Assembly (NCBI GenBank): GCA_030849065.1
Contig: JASAON010001595.1
Location: 1-64,000 of the forward strand
Source: Jaenimonas drosophilae
Taxonomy: Eukaryota; Euglenozoa; Kinetoplastea; Trypanosomatida; Trypanosomatidae
Reading direction: 5' to 3'
Length of the DNA: 64,000 nucleotides
A program made the translations under genes and the position numbers. Shown here one piece after another: positions 1 through 9,187 of the stretch; position 1 is the first letter of the stretch; each line of letters begins with the position of its first letter. The notes beneath the pieces were generated by a model, which saw only the letters and a program-made list of their open reading frames with translations, had not been told where the DNA came from and made no database searches.

Positions 1-1310
1 CACAGCAACACAAAGGCCTCCTCCTCAATCCCCCACGTCTTGCGCGGTGCTGCACCCGAGAAGAGCTCCTCGCGGTATGTGCCGCCATCGCAGCCGATGC
101 ACCGGCACATACCCTCTACCACAGGCTGGAGATAGCGTGTGGCAATGCCCGGTGAGCCATTCACCTCCAACAAGAAGACGTTGAATTCTTCATCAATGAG
201 GAAGTCGTAACCAAAGAGCTGAAAACATCGGAAGGGTTCATCATCCAACACCTCCCACAATGGACGCATCATGAGCAACGTGCGTGTGATGATGTTGGCC
301 ATCTGCGGCAAAATGACCTTCTCCAGCACGTCGGGTGCCGCGTGGAGCACCTCCACGAGATATGTGCGCAGCTCATAAAACCACATTTCATTCCCAGCCT
401 CGTAGCGTCCATAGCCAGCCACCCCAGAAGCCTCCTGGAGGCAGTGATTGGTGAGGTGGGCGAGGAGATTATCGTTGGTGTGTGTGAGATCATAGGGCAC
501 GGAGCTCGTGCGGCAGCTGCCTTGTGAAAAGACCCAAACATCATAGGGGCTCTGCAGCATCGCCCACACTCGTACATCAAACTTACGTTGGTGTGATAGA
601 AGCAACGGGCGCTCAACGTAGCGCTGAATGAGGTAGCTCGCGGTTTGCTTGAGCGACTTGGCGTCGAGACGTGCAAGGAAGTCGTGGAGCTCATCAGGAC
701 CACGGAGGAGTTGGATGTCTTGGCCTTTGCTGCCCACGTTGGGTTTGGCGATCCACGTGGAGTGTGGCAGAGATGTGAAGCGGGAGATGAGTGTGGCACG
801 ATCATCATCAGCTGGTCGTGGACGAAACACGGAACGCTTGGCCGGCTTCTTCTTCTCTTCCATGGACGATGATGCTTCAGCATCCATGTTGTTGGTGGTT
901 TCTGTGGTGGATGGAGCAGGACTGACAACGTAGGACTCGGGCAGCCACTTGGAAGAGGTAGTATCGTTGGCGGCGAGCTGCCGCGCCATGGACGATTTAC
1001 GGGTGAGTTTTTCTGACCCTTGGAAGTAGTTCACCCAACGTTGTGAGCCACGGAAGAAGCTGCCATCTTGTGCGAGCGCAGAACACCTCAACGTGGCGTA
1101 GCGGATGCCATGCCGATCACCGAGCACCAGGTCGCATGGATCTACTCGAGATGATGATTCCCACAATCCGTGTTGGAGGAGGTGCGTTGCCATGGCCTCG
1201 TACACGGAGAAGGCCGACTTGCCCAAGAAGAAGCGTCCTATTCGCGGCCGTGGCACCTCCTCCATCACCATCGCGACCTCATCCTCTTGTGTGGTTGGTG
1301 CCCGCTCCAT
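1..1310 (-). CDS. Tubulin-tyrosine ligase-like (TTL/TTLL) protein, 3' partial
   Basis: The reading frame is open from ATG at 1310 down to base 1 (at least 436 codons); the C-terminus lies outside the window. The translation shows a TTL-type ATP-grasp ligase fold: WIAKPNVGSKGQ (about 730-780), the hallmark KFDVRVW (about 560-585), HLTNHCLQ (about 435-460) and a late LFGYDFLIDEEF followed by FLLEVNGSPG, which carries the Mg/ATP ligands. The family adds Tyr, Glu or Gly to tubulin C-terminal tails, usually on axonemal or subpellicular microtubules. Which amino acid this member adds cannot be told. The N-terminal ~170 residues hold a low-complexity Ser/Thr/Lys stretch. A stop lies upstream in frame near 1368, and a pyrimidine tract at 1415-1429 fits the trans-splice site. 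Next gene upstream is PRP19. Confidence 0.9.
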   Translation of the reverse strand, partial: MERAPTTQEDEVAMVMEEVPRPRIGRFFLGKSAFSVYEAMATHLLQHGLWESSSRVDPCDLVLGDRHGIRYATLRCSALAQDGSFFRGSQRWVNYFQGSEKLTRKSSMARQLAANDTTSSKWLPESYVVSPAPSTTETTNNMDAEASSSMEEKKKPAKRSVFRPRPADDDRATLISRFTSLPHSTWIAKPNVGSKGQDIQLLRGPDELHDFLARLDAKSLKQTASYLIQRYVERPLLLSHQRKFDVRVWAMLQSPYDVWVFSQGSCRTSSVPYDLTHTNDNLLAHLTNHCLQEASGVAGYGRYEAGNEMWFYELRTYLVEVLHAAPDVLEKVILPQMANIITRTLLMMRPLWEVLDDEPFRCFQLFGYDFLIDEEFNVFLLEVNGSPGIATRYLQPVVEGMCRCIGCDGGTYREELFSGAAPRKTWGIEEEAFVLL

Positions 1311-1658
1311 CACTTTTTTTCTTGTTGCTCTTGTTGTTGTTGCAGCTTTGGTGTACTTCTTCCTTCAACGACTTCTGCACTGGGAAGACTCCGTTGTTGC
1401 CTCGATCATGTTACGAAAAAAAAGAAGAATAGCATGATGATGATGATGATGTAGTGGCACCAGCCAACGCAGTGACGCAGCAATACGTCGAAGAAGCAAC
1501 ACGCCCCAAGTGAATCATCAAGTTGTTGTTTCTTATTATGTGTTCTCTCATGCGGAGTGAGCGTGTGTGTGGCTGTTGGCCACGGATGCAGGCTGCATCC
1601 ATCCAACATCCCACACTCAGGCACACGCACAGAGATGCCCTTCTCACATCACAGCCTC
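1311..1658. other. Intergenic gap (PRP19 3' side / TTL-like 5' side)
   Basis: This 348-base stretch holds a pyrimidine tract on the minus strand, a short (GAT)n at about 1434-1451 and CA-rich DNA near the PRP19 stop. I see no gene in it. Confidence 0.6.
1415..1429 (-). promoter_or_regulatory. Polypyrimidine tract, probable trans-splicing signal for the TTL-like gene
   Basis: On the minus strand this is an uninterrupted run of T and C about 105 bases before the ATG at 1310, with AG dinucleotides between. In kinetoplastids such tracts direct spliced-leader addition and polyadenylation of the gene upstream. The exact acceptor is inferred. Confidence 0.5.
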
Positions 1659-3287
1659 TTACTCATAGAGACGAACAACTCCATCTAGTGCAGCCGTGGC
1701 AAACTGGAGCTTCTCCGCATGCGCAAATGCCACGCCACGTGCGGGTGCGATGCTTCCGTCTTCCACCACACATCGCAGCTCCGGCGTGGGCTGCGATGTG
1801 TTGGCATCCACGGAAGGCTTCAGCACACGCTGCAGGTCAAATAGGCGCACATCTGCCCCCACCACCGCCAACATCGAGCGATGCAGAGGATGAAAGCTCA
1901 CTACAGCAGGGGAAGATGATGATGATGGTGCGGCGATGGTGGCCAGTGGTACATCCATCTTGCGCAGATCAAGCACCACACAACGTCCATCTCGCCACCC
2001 CGTCGCAACCGTCGTGGCGTCAGCGGCGAAATGGATGCTCACGAGGGCCTCCTTGTGCAGGCCGAGTGGGCGGCTAACAACATCAATGGCGAGCTGCCGT
2101 ACATCCCACAAGAGGAGCTCCCCGCCTTGGGTGCCTGTGGCGGCGAGGGAGGCAAAGGGGTGCAGCTCCAACGCCTGCATGTTGTTGTGGTGGGCATTGT
2201 TGTTGTTGCTGCTGGAGCTCATCAGCACCTCCCCGACTTCTAAGTCTGATAAACTGATGCATCCAGATTGCTCCGCCGCACCACACGTGAGGATGTAGCG
2301 ATCCCCAATCATCTCGTGCGCCATGCAGGAGATGCCACCAGGAAGACGTAGTGTGCGCCTGCAAATGAGCTCGCCAACCTCTTCACTGGCCTCCACACGG
2401 CGTCGCTGGTGTTTTTGTTGCGCATCATCAGAATGGCATGACTCCCACACCTTCACAGTAGAATCCGCCGATGCCGAGATGAGCCTGTTTGCTTGAGTGG
2501 TGGTGATGAGTGTGTGAACGGCGGCGGTGTGGCCCAAGCCCATCGCCACAACACGGTCAGCCTCAACGTCATAGTGCACGATGCCGTGGCTGCTTCCTGT
2601 ACCGGCAGCAAACACCGCCTTTGCGCCACTTTGCTCATCATGCCCATCAAAGGCCACACACAAGGCACTGGCACCACGACCAACAGAAAAGTGATGCGTC
2701 ATGCTGAGATCATGGCCGAGTGCTTGCACCTCTGTGTGCTGCACACTACACTTCTTGTTGTGTTGGCTGCGGGCTTGGCGTGCGTGCTTCTCGTGCACAT
2801 TGATTGCCTCAGCCACCGCCGCAGGGCAGGCGGCGAGCGTGCGTCCATCCTCGAGCGATGCGGCATCGAGGGTGATACCGGCGGCGTGGAGCTGTTGGCG
2901 CATCTCCTCGCGCTCCTTCGTCATGGTGGCAATCACACGGCATGCGGCCTCGTACTTATCCAGGGCATGCGCCAACTCCTGTTGCATCTGCGTGAGCTGC
3001 TGGCGCAACGAAAACTGCTCCATCATCGTGGCATCCCACTCACCGTGAAGACGCTCCAGCAGAGATGGAATGGTGGCCGCACCGAGCCCACTCATCGCGG
3101 CGGATGTGGTGCTGAAGGAGGCGCGTGCAACAGGCACCACATCCTTCATCTCCATCGCCTCACCCGTCACTGGGCAGCGCCCATGTTCTGCCACGTAGGC
3201 CTCAATCAGGCGGCGCTCGAAGATGCATCCTGAAACTTTGGATACCACCGGATCGGTGGCAACCTGATTGCTGATGCCACACAACAT
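1659..3287 (-). CDS. PRP19: PRP19, U-box/WD40 pre-mRNA processing factor
   Basis: 542 residues, close to the usual ~500. It begins MLCGISNQVATDPVVS, the conserved start of the Prp19 U-box (about 1-55, E3 ubiquitin ligase fold). A coiled coil follows (about 75-135, used for tetramerisation in the family). A C-terminal beta-propeller (about 190-542) has WD-like repeats such as SADSTVKVW and GELLLWDVRQ. The family acts in the nuclear Prp19/NineTeen complex that activates the spliceosome; in kinetoplastids this would serve trans-splicing. The frame is open further upstream to 3506, but the U-box starts exactly at the ATG at 3287, so I chose that start. A (TG)n tract on the plus strand sits right before the start. 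Asn and Ser runs interrupt the propeller. Confidence 0.93.
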   Translation of the reverse strand: MLCGISNQVATDPVVSKVSGCIFERRLIEAYVAEHGRCPVTGEAMEMKDVVPVARASFSTTSAAMSGLGAATIPSLLERLHGEWDATMMEQFSLRQQLTQMQQELAHALDKYEAACRVIATMTKEREEMRQQLHAAGITLDAASLEDGRTLAACPAAVAEAINVHEKHARQARSQHNKKCSVQHTEVQALGHDLSMTHHFSVGRGASALCVAFDGHDEQSGAKAVFAAGTGSSHGIVHYDVEADRVVAMGLGHTAAVHTLITTTQANRLISASADSTVKVWESCHSDDAQQKHQRRRVEASEEVGELICRRTLRLPGGISCMAHEMIGDRYILTCGAAEQSGCISLSDLEVGEVLMSSSSNNNNAHHNNMQALELHPFASLAATGTQGGELLLWDVRQLAIDVVSRPLGLHKEALVSIHFAADATTVATGWRDGRCVVLDLRKMDVPLATIAAPSSSSSPAVVSFHPLHRSMLAVVGADVRLFDLQRVLKPSVDANTSQPTPELRCVVEDGSIAPARGVAFAHAEKLQFATAALDGVVRLYE

Positions 3288-3300
3288 TCTGTTGGCTTGT

Positions 3301-3320
3301 GTGTGTGTGTATGTGTGTAG
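3301..3320. repeat. (TG)n microsatellite just upstream of PRP19
   Basis: Alternating TG on the plus strand, (CA)n on the coding strand, within 35 bases of the start codon. It is one of many start-proximal tracts of this orientation. Confidence 0.8.
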
Positions 3321-5597
3321 CACGAAAAGCTTCCCTAAACTACACAGGAGTAGTAGTATCTGAATGTATGTATGTTGTTGTGTGCTACAATGATGATGAA
3401 GGCCAGACCAACAACTCTCCTCTGCAAAAGTAACTTCTTCACTAATGAGGACAGAAAAGGGGGATGATGTTGGGTTCATGCACACACAAGTAGTACTCAC
3501 ACACACACGCAGACACAGACGGGTGTGTTGGCAATGGCCACGTACATGCCACCCCTTCGTCGTCGGACGTCATCAATGTATTGGGCACACGCACACACAA
3601 TCAGTGATTGAGAATGAGGTGTGCGGAGCACTCCATCAAACTGCGCGTGTGTGCTGAGGGAGAAGAGGAGGTATCGCAGAGCAATGATATAACCGTAGAC
3701 AAGAGCCCACCGCTTCCTGCGTGGAACACAACAACAACAGAAAAAAATGAAAAAAGGAATCAGAAAAGAAAAAAGAAGCTCACGTTCATGATGCATCCCG
3801 TCATGGCCTGACGATGATGGAATTCCTTGGCGTGGTGTTTGTTTCTTCTCGTCCTGCCCCCCACATAGCCCGCCTACTACTCATCAGCGGCGCACACTCG
3901 TCATCACACGCGTGAGGCCATTGCGCGACCACCATCATCTCTCTCCTTTTCTCCCACACACAACAACATGAACATACAGACACAAACAGACATGCACGCG
4001 TGCGTGCGCATTGCATGTATGCATGGCCACATGGAGCTGGGTGAGGAGAGGAGATGAGGTGGGACGTCTACGCGCGATGGCACTTAAGTCGTGAAGAAGA
4101 GCGTCGTGGCCGAAAATAAAAAAGGGGTGAGGGGATTGTGCGTGCGATGTGTGTATCTCCACCACATCAACGAGCCCAAATGCAGCACAGAGAAGTGGGG
4201 AGGCACACATGAATGAGGCAGAAGTACTCCCCCTCCTTCTAGGAGAGAGAGTGTGTGTGTGAGAGAGGTAACCGAGCACAAAGATGATGATGATGAGGTG
4301 TGTATAGAGAAGTATGGAGTGTCTGTGCTTGCGAATGTGTGTGTGTTTGCGTGGTACTCGAGTTCTGTGTTCTTGTATCTTCTTCTCCTCTCGCGCGTGC
4401 TCATGTGGCATGCGCGGGCAAGGACGGTGGTCGTGTGAAAGGGTGGCGTAGGAGGGGAGGCCTCCTGTTAACGTCGTGGCATGATGGATTGTTGCTGTTG
4501 ATGATGATGAAAATGGTATCGATGACGATGTGTGAGGAGGTATGTATAGTCACAGTCGTGCGTACAAAACGGAAGAAAAATAAACGTGAGGAGAGCCATG
4601 ATGACGGACGGAGGGGCCCTAGGCTGCACAGAAAGAAGAGGAGGATGAAGAGCGTGCAACCTCCCCCGACGCCACCCTCTTCTTCATCAGCGTCCTAGCC
4701 ATCTCAGCACGTACATGCCTCTCTCCCTTCGATCAGCTGCTGCTTCGTACGTTGATAATCGCCAACGAAGTACAGGCCACCCCACTCCATCAGCCTACAC
4801 CTGCCCTCACCACACGCCCAACCCAACGTGGAAAAGTGAGATGTGCTACAGAAGCAAACACATCTCAATCATGCACAGTAAAGCGGTGGGGATTGCTCCA
4901 CGCCGACAACACGCGTTCATACACATACAAGTCGGCATGGTGAGCATGAGTGTGGGCTGAGGAGGTGTTGGAGATGGAGGAAGAGGAGGATGATGACGAG
5001 AAACAAAAAAAAAGGAATAAGCGGCACATCGTCTTGATGCGGATGCCTAATTCACACAACGACGATAGTCTTAGCGCGAGCGAAGAGAGCAACCACAACA
5101 GCATCCCAAAACAATATAAAGAGGAACAACAACAAACGAACAGGAGTGCTCACGCACACACGCACGCATGTACGCATACATACACACACACATGTACACA
5201 GGAAGGAGCAGCACTGGACAGACAGTCCAACCACAGCGCCTACTCATCCAACGGCAACACGAGGGTGAAGAAGAGCAAAAGAGGCCAAGATGAGCGCGGT
5301 GCATGTGTTCCGCCACCCCGCGTGTCCTCACTAATCTCTTTTCGCTGTGTATGTGCGTTGTGCTGTCGAGCTGCGTCTGCGCGACCATTGGTTCGTGGTG
5401 GTGAGAGAGGTGTCTTGGATAGGAGCAAGTCCTCACGGAACTGTGATTGTGTGTGGGGGGTTCAGTAGGCATCGTAACCGCCACATGAAACAATTGGCCG
5501 CACGAAGTTGTGTTTGTGTTGGCTGCTTCTAATGCTGCTGCTTGTGTGATGAGGTGCACAGCACAGTTTGTGTGTGTGTGTGTGCGTGTTCTTCTTT
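3321..5597. other. Large gene-free gap of about 2.3 kb
   Basis: No reading frame here resembles a protein: those present translate into His/Thr/Cys/Val repeats from CA/TG microsatellites, or into basic low-complexity peptides. Pyrimidine- and purine-rich patches, (CA)n near 3480-3515 and 5140-5200 and (TG)n near 4240-4350 are visible. No tRNA-like B box was noticed by eye. It may hold the 3' UTR of the kinase at 5598 or untranslated RNA. Confidence 0.5.
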
Positions 5598-7088
5598 CTA
5601 CTTCACCATGCTCCGAGATCCACCATTCTTGCGAAAGACATCATTGCGGGAGCCGTCGAGCATGAAGTTCGGCTTGAGCTCATCGCGCGGCACCTTGGCT
5701 AGCTGCTCGGAGAAGACGCAGGCCGCCTCAATGACGTGATTGATGAGCTTCAGCTTCTCTTCTAGCGCCACTGCGGCCTCACTGCGTGGGCTGGTCTTCT
5801 TCTCCGCATCCAAATCCTGCGTGGTCTCGACACGGTGCATCGTGAGCTCCGTCATGAGCGGATAAACATCCATGGAGCGCTTGCCCACGAAGAGGTACTC
5901 GTGCACATTCTGAATGTGGCGGCAAACCATCTTGGACTCACAGGTGCAGCAGGATTGAATGCTCCATCCGGGCTTCTTGTTGTTCATGGCCTCTCCGTAG
6001 TCCACGATGTGCACCTTGGTGGGATCCGTTTGTGATTGATGCTTCACCTTAGTGGAGAACATATCATCGTGCTGGAGGTAGCGCATGAAGGGCGGGGTGG
6101 TGTTGAGGTGGCGGCCCAAGAGACTCTGCGTCCAGCAAAAAACACGCACGACGGCGCGGATCTTTTGTTGCGCGTTGAATTTGCGCAGGAGCTCAAGACT
6201 ATCCTCCAGATGCACGTCGGGCTGCTGCTCCGCCACCCACGGGTGCTTCAGCAGCTCCACCGCAGACGGGCGGAGCTTCGGGTCTGGCGTGAGGCATGCC
6301 TTGATGAACTCCGTCGCGGCGGGTGAGAGCTGCTTCCAGATGCTGCCCACAAAGCCCCACTGATTCCCAACAATCTTGGTGAAGGTAACCTTGAAGCTCT
6401 CACCATGGAAGGGCATACGCCCACTGAGGAGGATGTAGGTGATGACGCCCAGAGACCAGATGTCGCACTTGCAGTCGTAGGGAAGTTGTGTGGTGCGGTA
6501 GTAGCCCACGTTGATGACCTCCGGGGCAATGTAGGAAGGTGAGCCGCAGCATGTGGTGCTGGGTACATAGCCGGCGAGGCCGAAGTCAGCGAGGCAGACG
6601 TCTGTGAGGTGTGAGGCAGAGGAGGGGGCCTCGTCCTCGGCGTAGCGCAAAAGAAGATTTTCCGGCTTGAGGTCGCGGTGAATGATGCCCTTGGAGTGGA
6701 TATGGGCCAAGGAGCTCAGAAGATTGCGCATCAGCTGCGCAGCGTTTTGCTCACTATAGTGCTTCTGCTGCACAATACGGTCAAAGAGCATGCCTCCGTT
6801 GAGGAGGTCGAGGACCAAGTAGAGGTGGCGCTCGGTGGAGAAGTACTCGATCATCTGCACCACATGCGGGTGATAGCCTACCGCCTCCATCACGGTAATC
6901 TCATGCATGAGATCATCAATGTCTTTTGGTCCAGCCTTGGACTTATCCACCACCTTCACGGCGTAGGACTTCCCCGTTGTGCGGTGAACGCACTTGTACA
7001 CAGCGGCATAGGCACCACGACCAATCTTCTTGCGAAGGCTGTAGATCTCACTGAAGTGAGGCTTCTCTTCGGCACCACGAGCGCTCAT
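5598..7088 (-). CDS. CaMK-type Ser/Thr protein kinase with autoinhibitory-like segment and Cys/His-rich C-terminal region
   Basis: 496 residues. A complete kinase domain spans about 16-285: glycine loop GRGAYAAV (23-30), ATP lysine K45, HRDLKPEN (137-144), DFG (168-170) and APE (188-190) after a loop with Thr residues (STTCCGSPSY). Straight after it, LRKFNAQQKIRAVVR (301-315) closely resembles the CaMKII autoinhibitory/calmodulin-binding helix, so calcium-calmodulin control is inferred. The last ~180 residues are not a family I recognise; a cluster C380, C381, C383, C389, H391, H396 could bind zinc. The frame extends upstream to 7166 with a His/Thr-rich repeat peptide; ATG 7088 is preferred because it starts non-repetitive sequence just before the kinase. 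It is not adjacent to any obvious partner gene. Confidence 0.88.
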   Translation of the reverse strand: MSARGAEEKPHFSEIYSLRKKIGRGAYAAVYKCVHRTTGKSYAVKVVDKSKAGPKDIDDLMHEITVMEAVGYHPHVVQMIEYFSTERHLYLVLDLLNGGMLFDRIVQQKHYSEQNAAQLMRNLLSSLAHIHSKGIIHRDLKPENLLLRYAEDEAPSSASHLTDVCLADFGLAGYVPSTTCCGSPSYIAPEVINVGYYRTTQLPYDCKCDIWSLGVITYILLSGRMPFHGESFKVTFTKIVGNQWGFVGSIWKQLSPAATEFIKACLTPDPKLRPSAVELLKHPWVAEQQPDVHLEDSLELLRKFNAQQKIRAVVRVFCWTQSLLGRHLNTTPPFMRYLQHDDMFSTKVKHQSQTDPTKVHIVDYGEAMNNKKPGWSIQSCCTCESKMVCRHIQNVHEYLFVGKRSMDVYPLMTELTMHRVETTQDLDAEKKTSPRSEAAVALEEKLKLINHVIEAACVFSEQLAKVPRDELKPNFMLDGSRNDVFRKNGGSRSMVK

Positions 7089-7877
7089 TGGTATGTGCTG
7101 TTGGTGCGGGTGGTGATGATGTCCGAGTGTGTGTGTGTGTTGGTGAGTATGTGTGTATAGGCTCAAGAATCAGCTGCGCGCACTCACGGGTGATCTGAGG
7201 CTGATATAGTGTGGGCAGAAAGACTAACGAGAGGAGGTATCCGAGCAGGTGAGGTAGGGGGATCCACGACCAACCAACAAAACAGCAACAACACGCAAGA
7301 AGCGTTCACGTGTATGTGTGTAAGTCAGGAAGGAAGAGAGGATGAGAGCGTATGGTGAGGTAAGACGGAACGAACGAAACCGATTCTTCGTGTGGGCGTC
7401 CTTCTTTTTTCTTGGCGTTTGGTTATTCTTTTTTTTTGATGTTTGAGGTTGGTGAGGAGTGAGGGAGGACGTACCGCCGAGTCTCGACTGTGACTTTCCG
7501 CTAAATCTCCACGAAATCCGTAAAGCAAAAGGATGCAGCGTAGGACTATGTGAGGTGGTTGATGAAACAACAACACATACACACGCACGCACGTTTGTTA
7601 GAGTGAGGGAGAAGAAAAAGAAAGAGGAGTGTGTGTGGTGGAAGGATGAGCGCATGGTAGCTTTCACCATGATCAGAGAGAAGGAAGAGGGATCGGTTGG
7701 CTTCATCATGCATCACTCCAACTCCAACAGCGAGTCGAGGCGAACGGGGCAAACCAATGATGAAACAGAAGCCTCATCATATGAATGTCCGTGGCAGCAG
7801 AGCTGGGCACATCATCACTCATTCGTCATGCAGCGCCATGATCCACACCCATGACGAGAGAGATCTGCATCACATCA
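7089..7877. other. Intergenic gap of ~790 bases
   Basis: Contains the (TG)n tract at 7127-7140 and a purine-rich stretch on the plus strand near 7605-7630 (pyrimidine on the coding strand). A 161-codon frame at 7224-7709 has repeat-like composition and no recognisable domain, so I see no gene here. Confidence 0.5.
7127..7140. repeat. (TG)n microsatellite upstream of the CaMK-like gene
   Basis: Start-proximal tract, read as (CA)n on the coding strand, about 40 bases from the ATG at 7088. Confidence 0.8.
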
Positions 7878-8717
7878 CTACCGGAACCACTGATTGCGCA
7901 GCGCCACCTTGGCGGTGAGCCGCTTCGATGGGTTTGACTCCGTAAGTGCCAAGATGAGTGATTTGGCATCCTGGCCGAGGTTGGCGCAGTTGTTGTGCTT
8001 CAGAGGCAGCTGATTGCGCACCACAGCCGTGAAGACCTCTGTGGGGTTGGGCCCATCAAAGGGCAACAGACCCGTCAGCATCACAAAGAGCACCACGCCA
8101 GCTGACCACATGTCACAGGCCTCGTTGTAGAGGGGCTTGTGGATGCTCTTGGTGTGGTACTGCAGTGCAATGAGGGCCAGCTCTGGTGCGCTGTACTGCG
8201 GTGAGCCAACGTACTCCTCACTGGGGATGGTGCGGGTGGCAAAGCCATAATCGCCAATCGTCAGCACGTTTTGTGCGCCATCATCGTGGAATGGGGTGCG
8301 GAAGAAGAGATTTTCGGGTTTGATGTCGCGGTGCATAATACGGGCCTCGTGGAGCACCTGCAGGCCTGTGAGGAGCTGACGAAAGATGGGGCGCGCTCTA
8401 GCCTCAGTGAAGCGCCCGCACCGGCTAATGACGTCGAAGAGGGAGCCACCTTCCATGTACTCCATCACAAGATTGATGTGTTCTGCATCATCAAAGACCT
8501 GCACGATGCGGGTGAGGTTGGGGTGTTTGGGCACCGATTGCCCCACCATGGCCTCTTCGTACACGTGGTGCTCCTTGCGGTGAGTCAGGCGGTCCTTGGC
8601 GTACACCTTCACGGCGTACACGGCGTTGTTGCGTCGGCTGGTGCAGCGGTAAATGTGCGACGCCGCACTCTGCGAGAAGAAGTTGCGCTCCACCTGGTAT
8701 TCATCATCAATCGGCAT
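7878..8717 (-). CDS. Small protein kinase-like protein lacking the glycine-rich loop
   Basis: 279 residues, essentially a lone kinase domain of CAMK-like type. Visible are the ATP lysine in YAVKVYAK (K37), HRDIKPEN (129-136), DYG in place of DFG (156-158), an activation segment EEYVGSPQYSAPE and CDMWSAGVVLF. The glycine loop is replaced by FSQSAASHI (14-22), with no glycine at all. The catalytic Asp and the metal Asp are present, so activity is possible but ATP handling should be unusual. There is no C-terminal regulatory extension; the protein ends at the last kinase helix (LRNQWFR). It lies directly upstream, in transcription order, of the CaMK-like gene at 5598 but is clearly divergent from it; close relatives in other species cannot be judged here. 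Confidence 0.85.
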   Translation of the reverse strand: MPIDDEYQVERNFFSQSAASHIYRCTSRRNNAVYAVKVYAKDRLTHRKEHHVYEEAMVGQSVPKHPNLTRIVQVFDDAEHINLVMEYMEGGSLFDVISRCGRFTEARARPIFRQLLTGLQVLHEARIMHRDIKPENLFFRTPFHDDGAQNVLTIGDYGFATRTIPSEEYVGSPQYSAPELALIALQYHTKSIHKPLYNEACDMWSAGVVLFVMLTGLLPFDGPNPTEVFTAVVRNQLPLKHNNCANLGQDAKSLILALTESNPSKRLTAKVALRNQWFR

Positions 8718-9187
8718 CCTTGGAACGGTGATGGTGACGATGATGAATGATGAGGAGTAGCTTCTGTTGTGTGCGTGTGAGAGGGTCCTGCTGAGAATCT
8801 ATGTGCCGCCTCCTTGTGCGTGCGGTTCAAGCGGGCAAATCTACGTGGAATATGGTTTCGATGTTCAGAATCTACGATTGAATGGTGATTATCAATATTG
8901 TTGTTGTTGTTGTTGGCTGCTGATGAATATGTGAGTATATCACAGTAACTACGTATGTGAAAGAAGTGCGTGAGGTGAAGGGCATGATGCATTGTTGGTC
9001 TCACAGGAGAGAGAGAGAGAGAGAGTCAGGCCCACAGTGTGCAACAAGAAAGAAAAGAAAGGAAGTTTGCGCATCAAAGCTGTTGAAGACGCAATGTGTG
9101 TCTGTCATGGAGGTATTCCAACCGAACACACGGGGGTGCAAGAGCACATCACAACCTCTCTTGCTGAGTATACATCATCATCACTTC
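8718..9187. other. Intergenic gap of ~470 bases
   Basis: Holds a (GTT)n tract at about 8898-8913, a (GA)n stretch near 9005-9025 and AT-richer sequence. I see no gene. Confidence 0.5.

Noticed and set aside
2493..3233. A 246-codon plus-strand frame opposite PRP19
   Set aside because: It is antisense to the U-box, coiled coil and first part of the propeller, and its translation resembles no protein.
3470..3600. CA-rich repeats that might suggest a CRISPR-like or satellite array
   Set aside because: There are no regular unit and spacer lengths; they are simple dinucleotide microsatellites.
5071..5559. A 162-codon minus-strand frame in the gap before the CaMK-like gene
   Set aside because: It consists of Cys/Val/Met repeat peptide derived from CA tracts, unlike the codon use of neighbours.
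7224..7709. A 161-codon minus-strand frame
   Set aside because: Composition is Ser/Phe/Thr-rich with pyrimidine-tract peptides; no domain and no splice signal placed to serve it.
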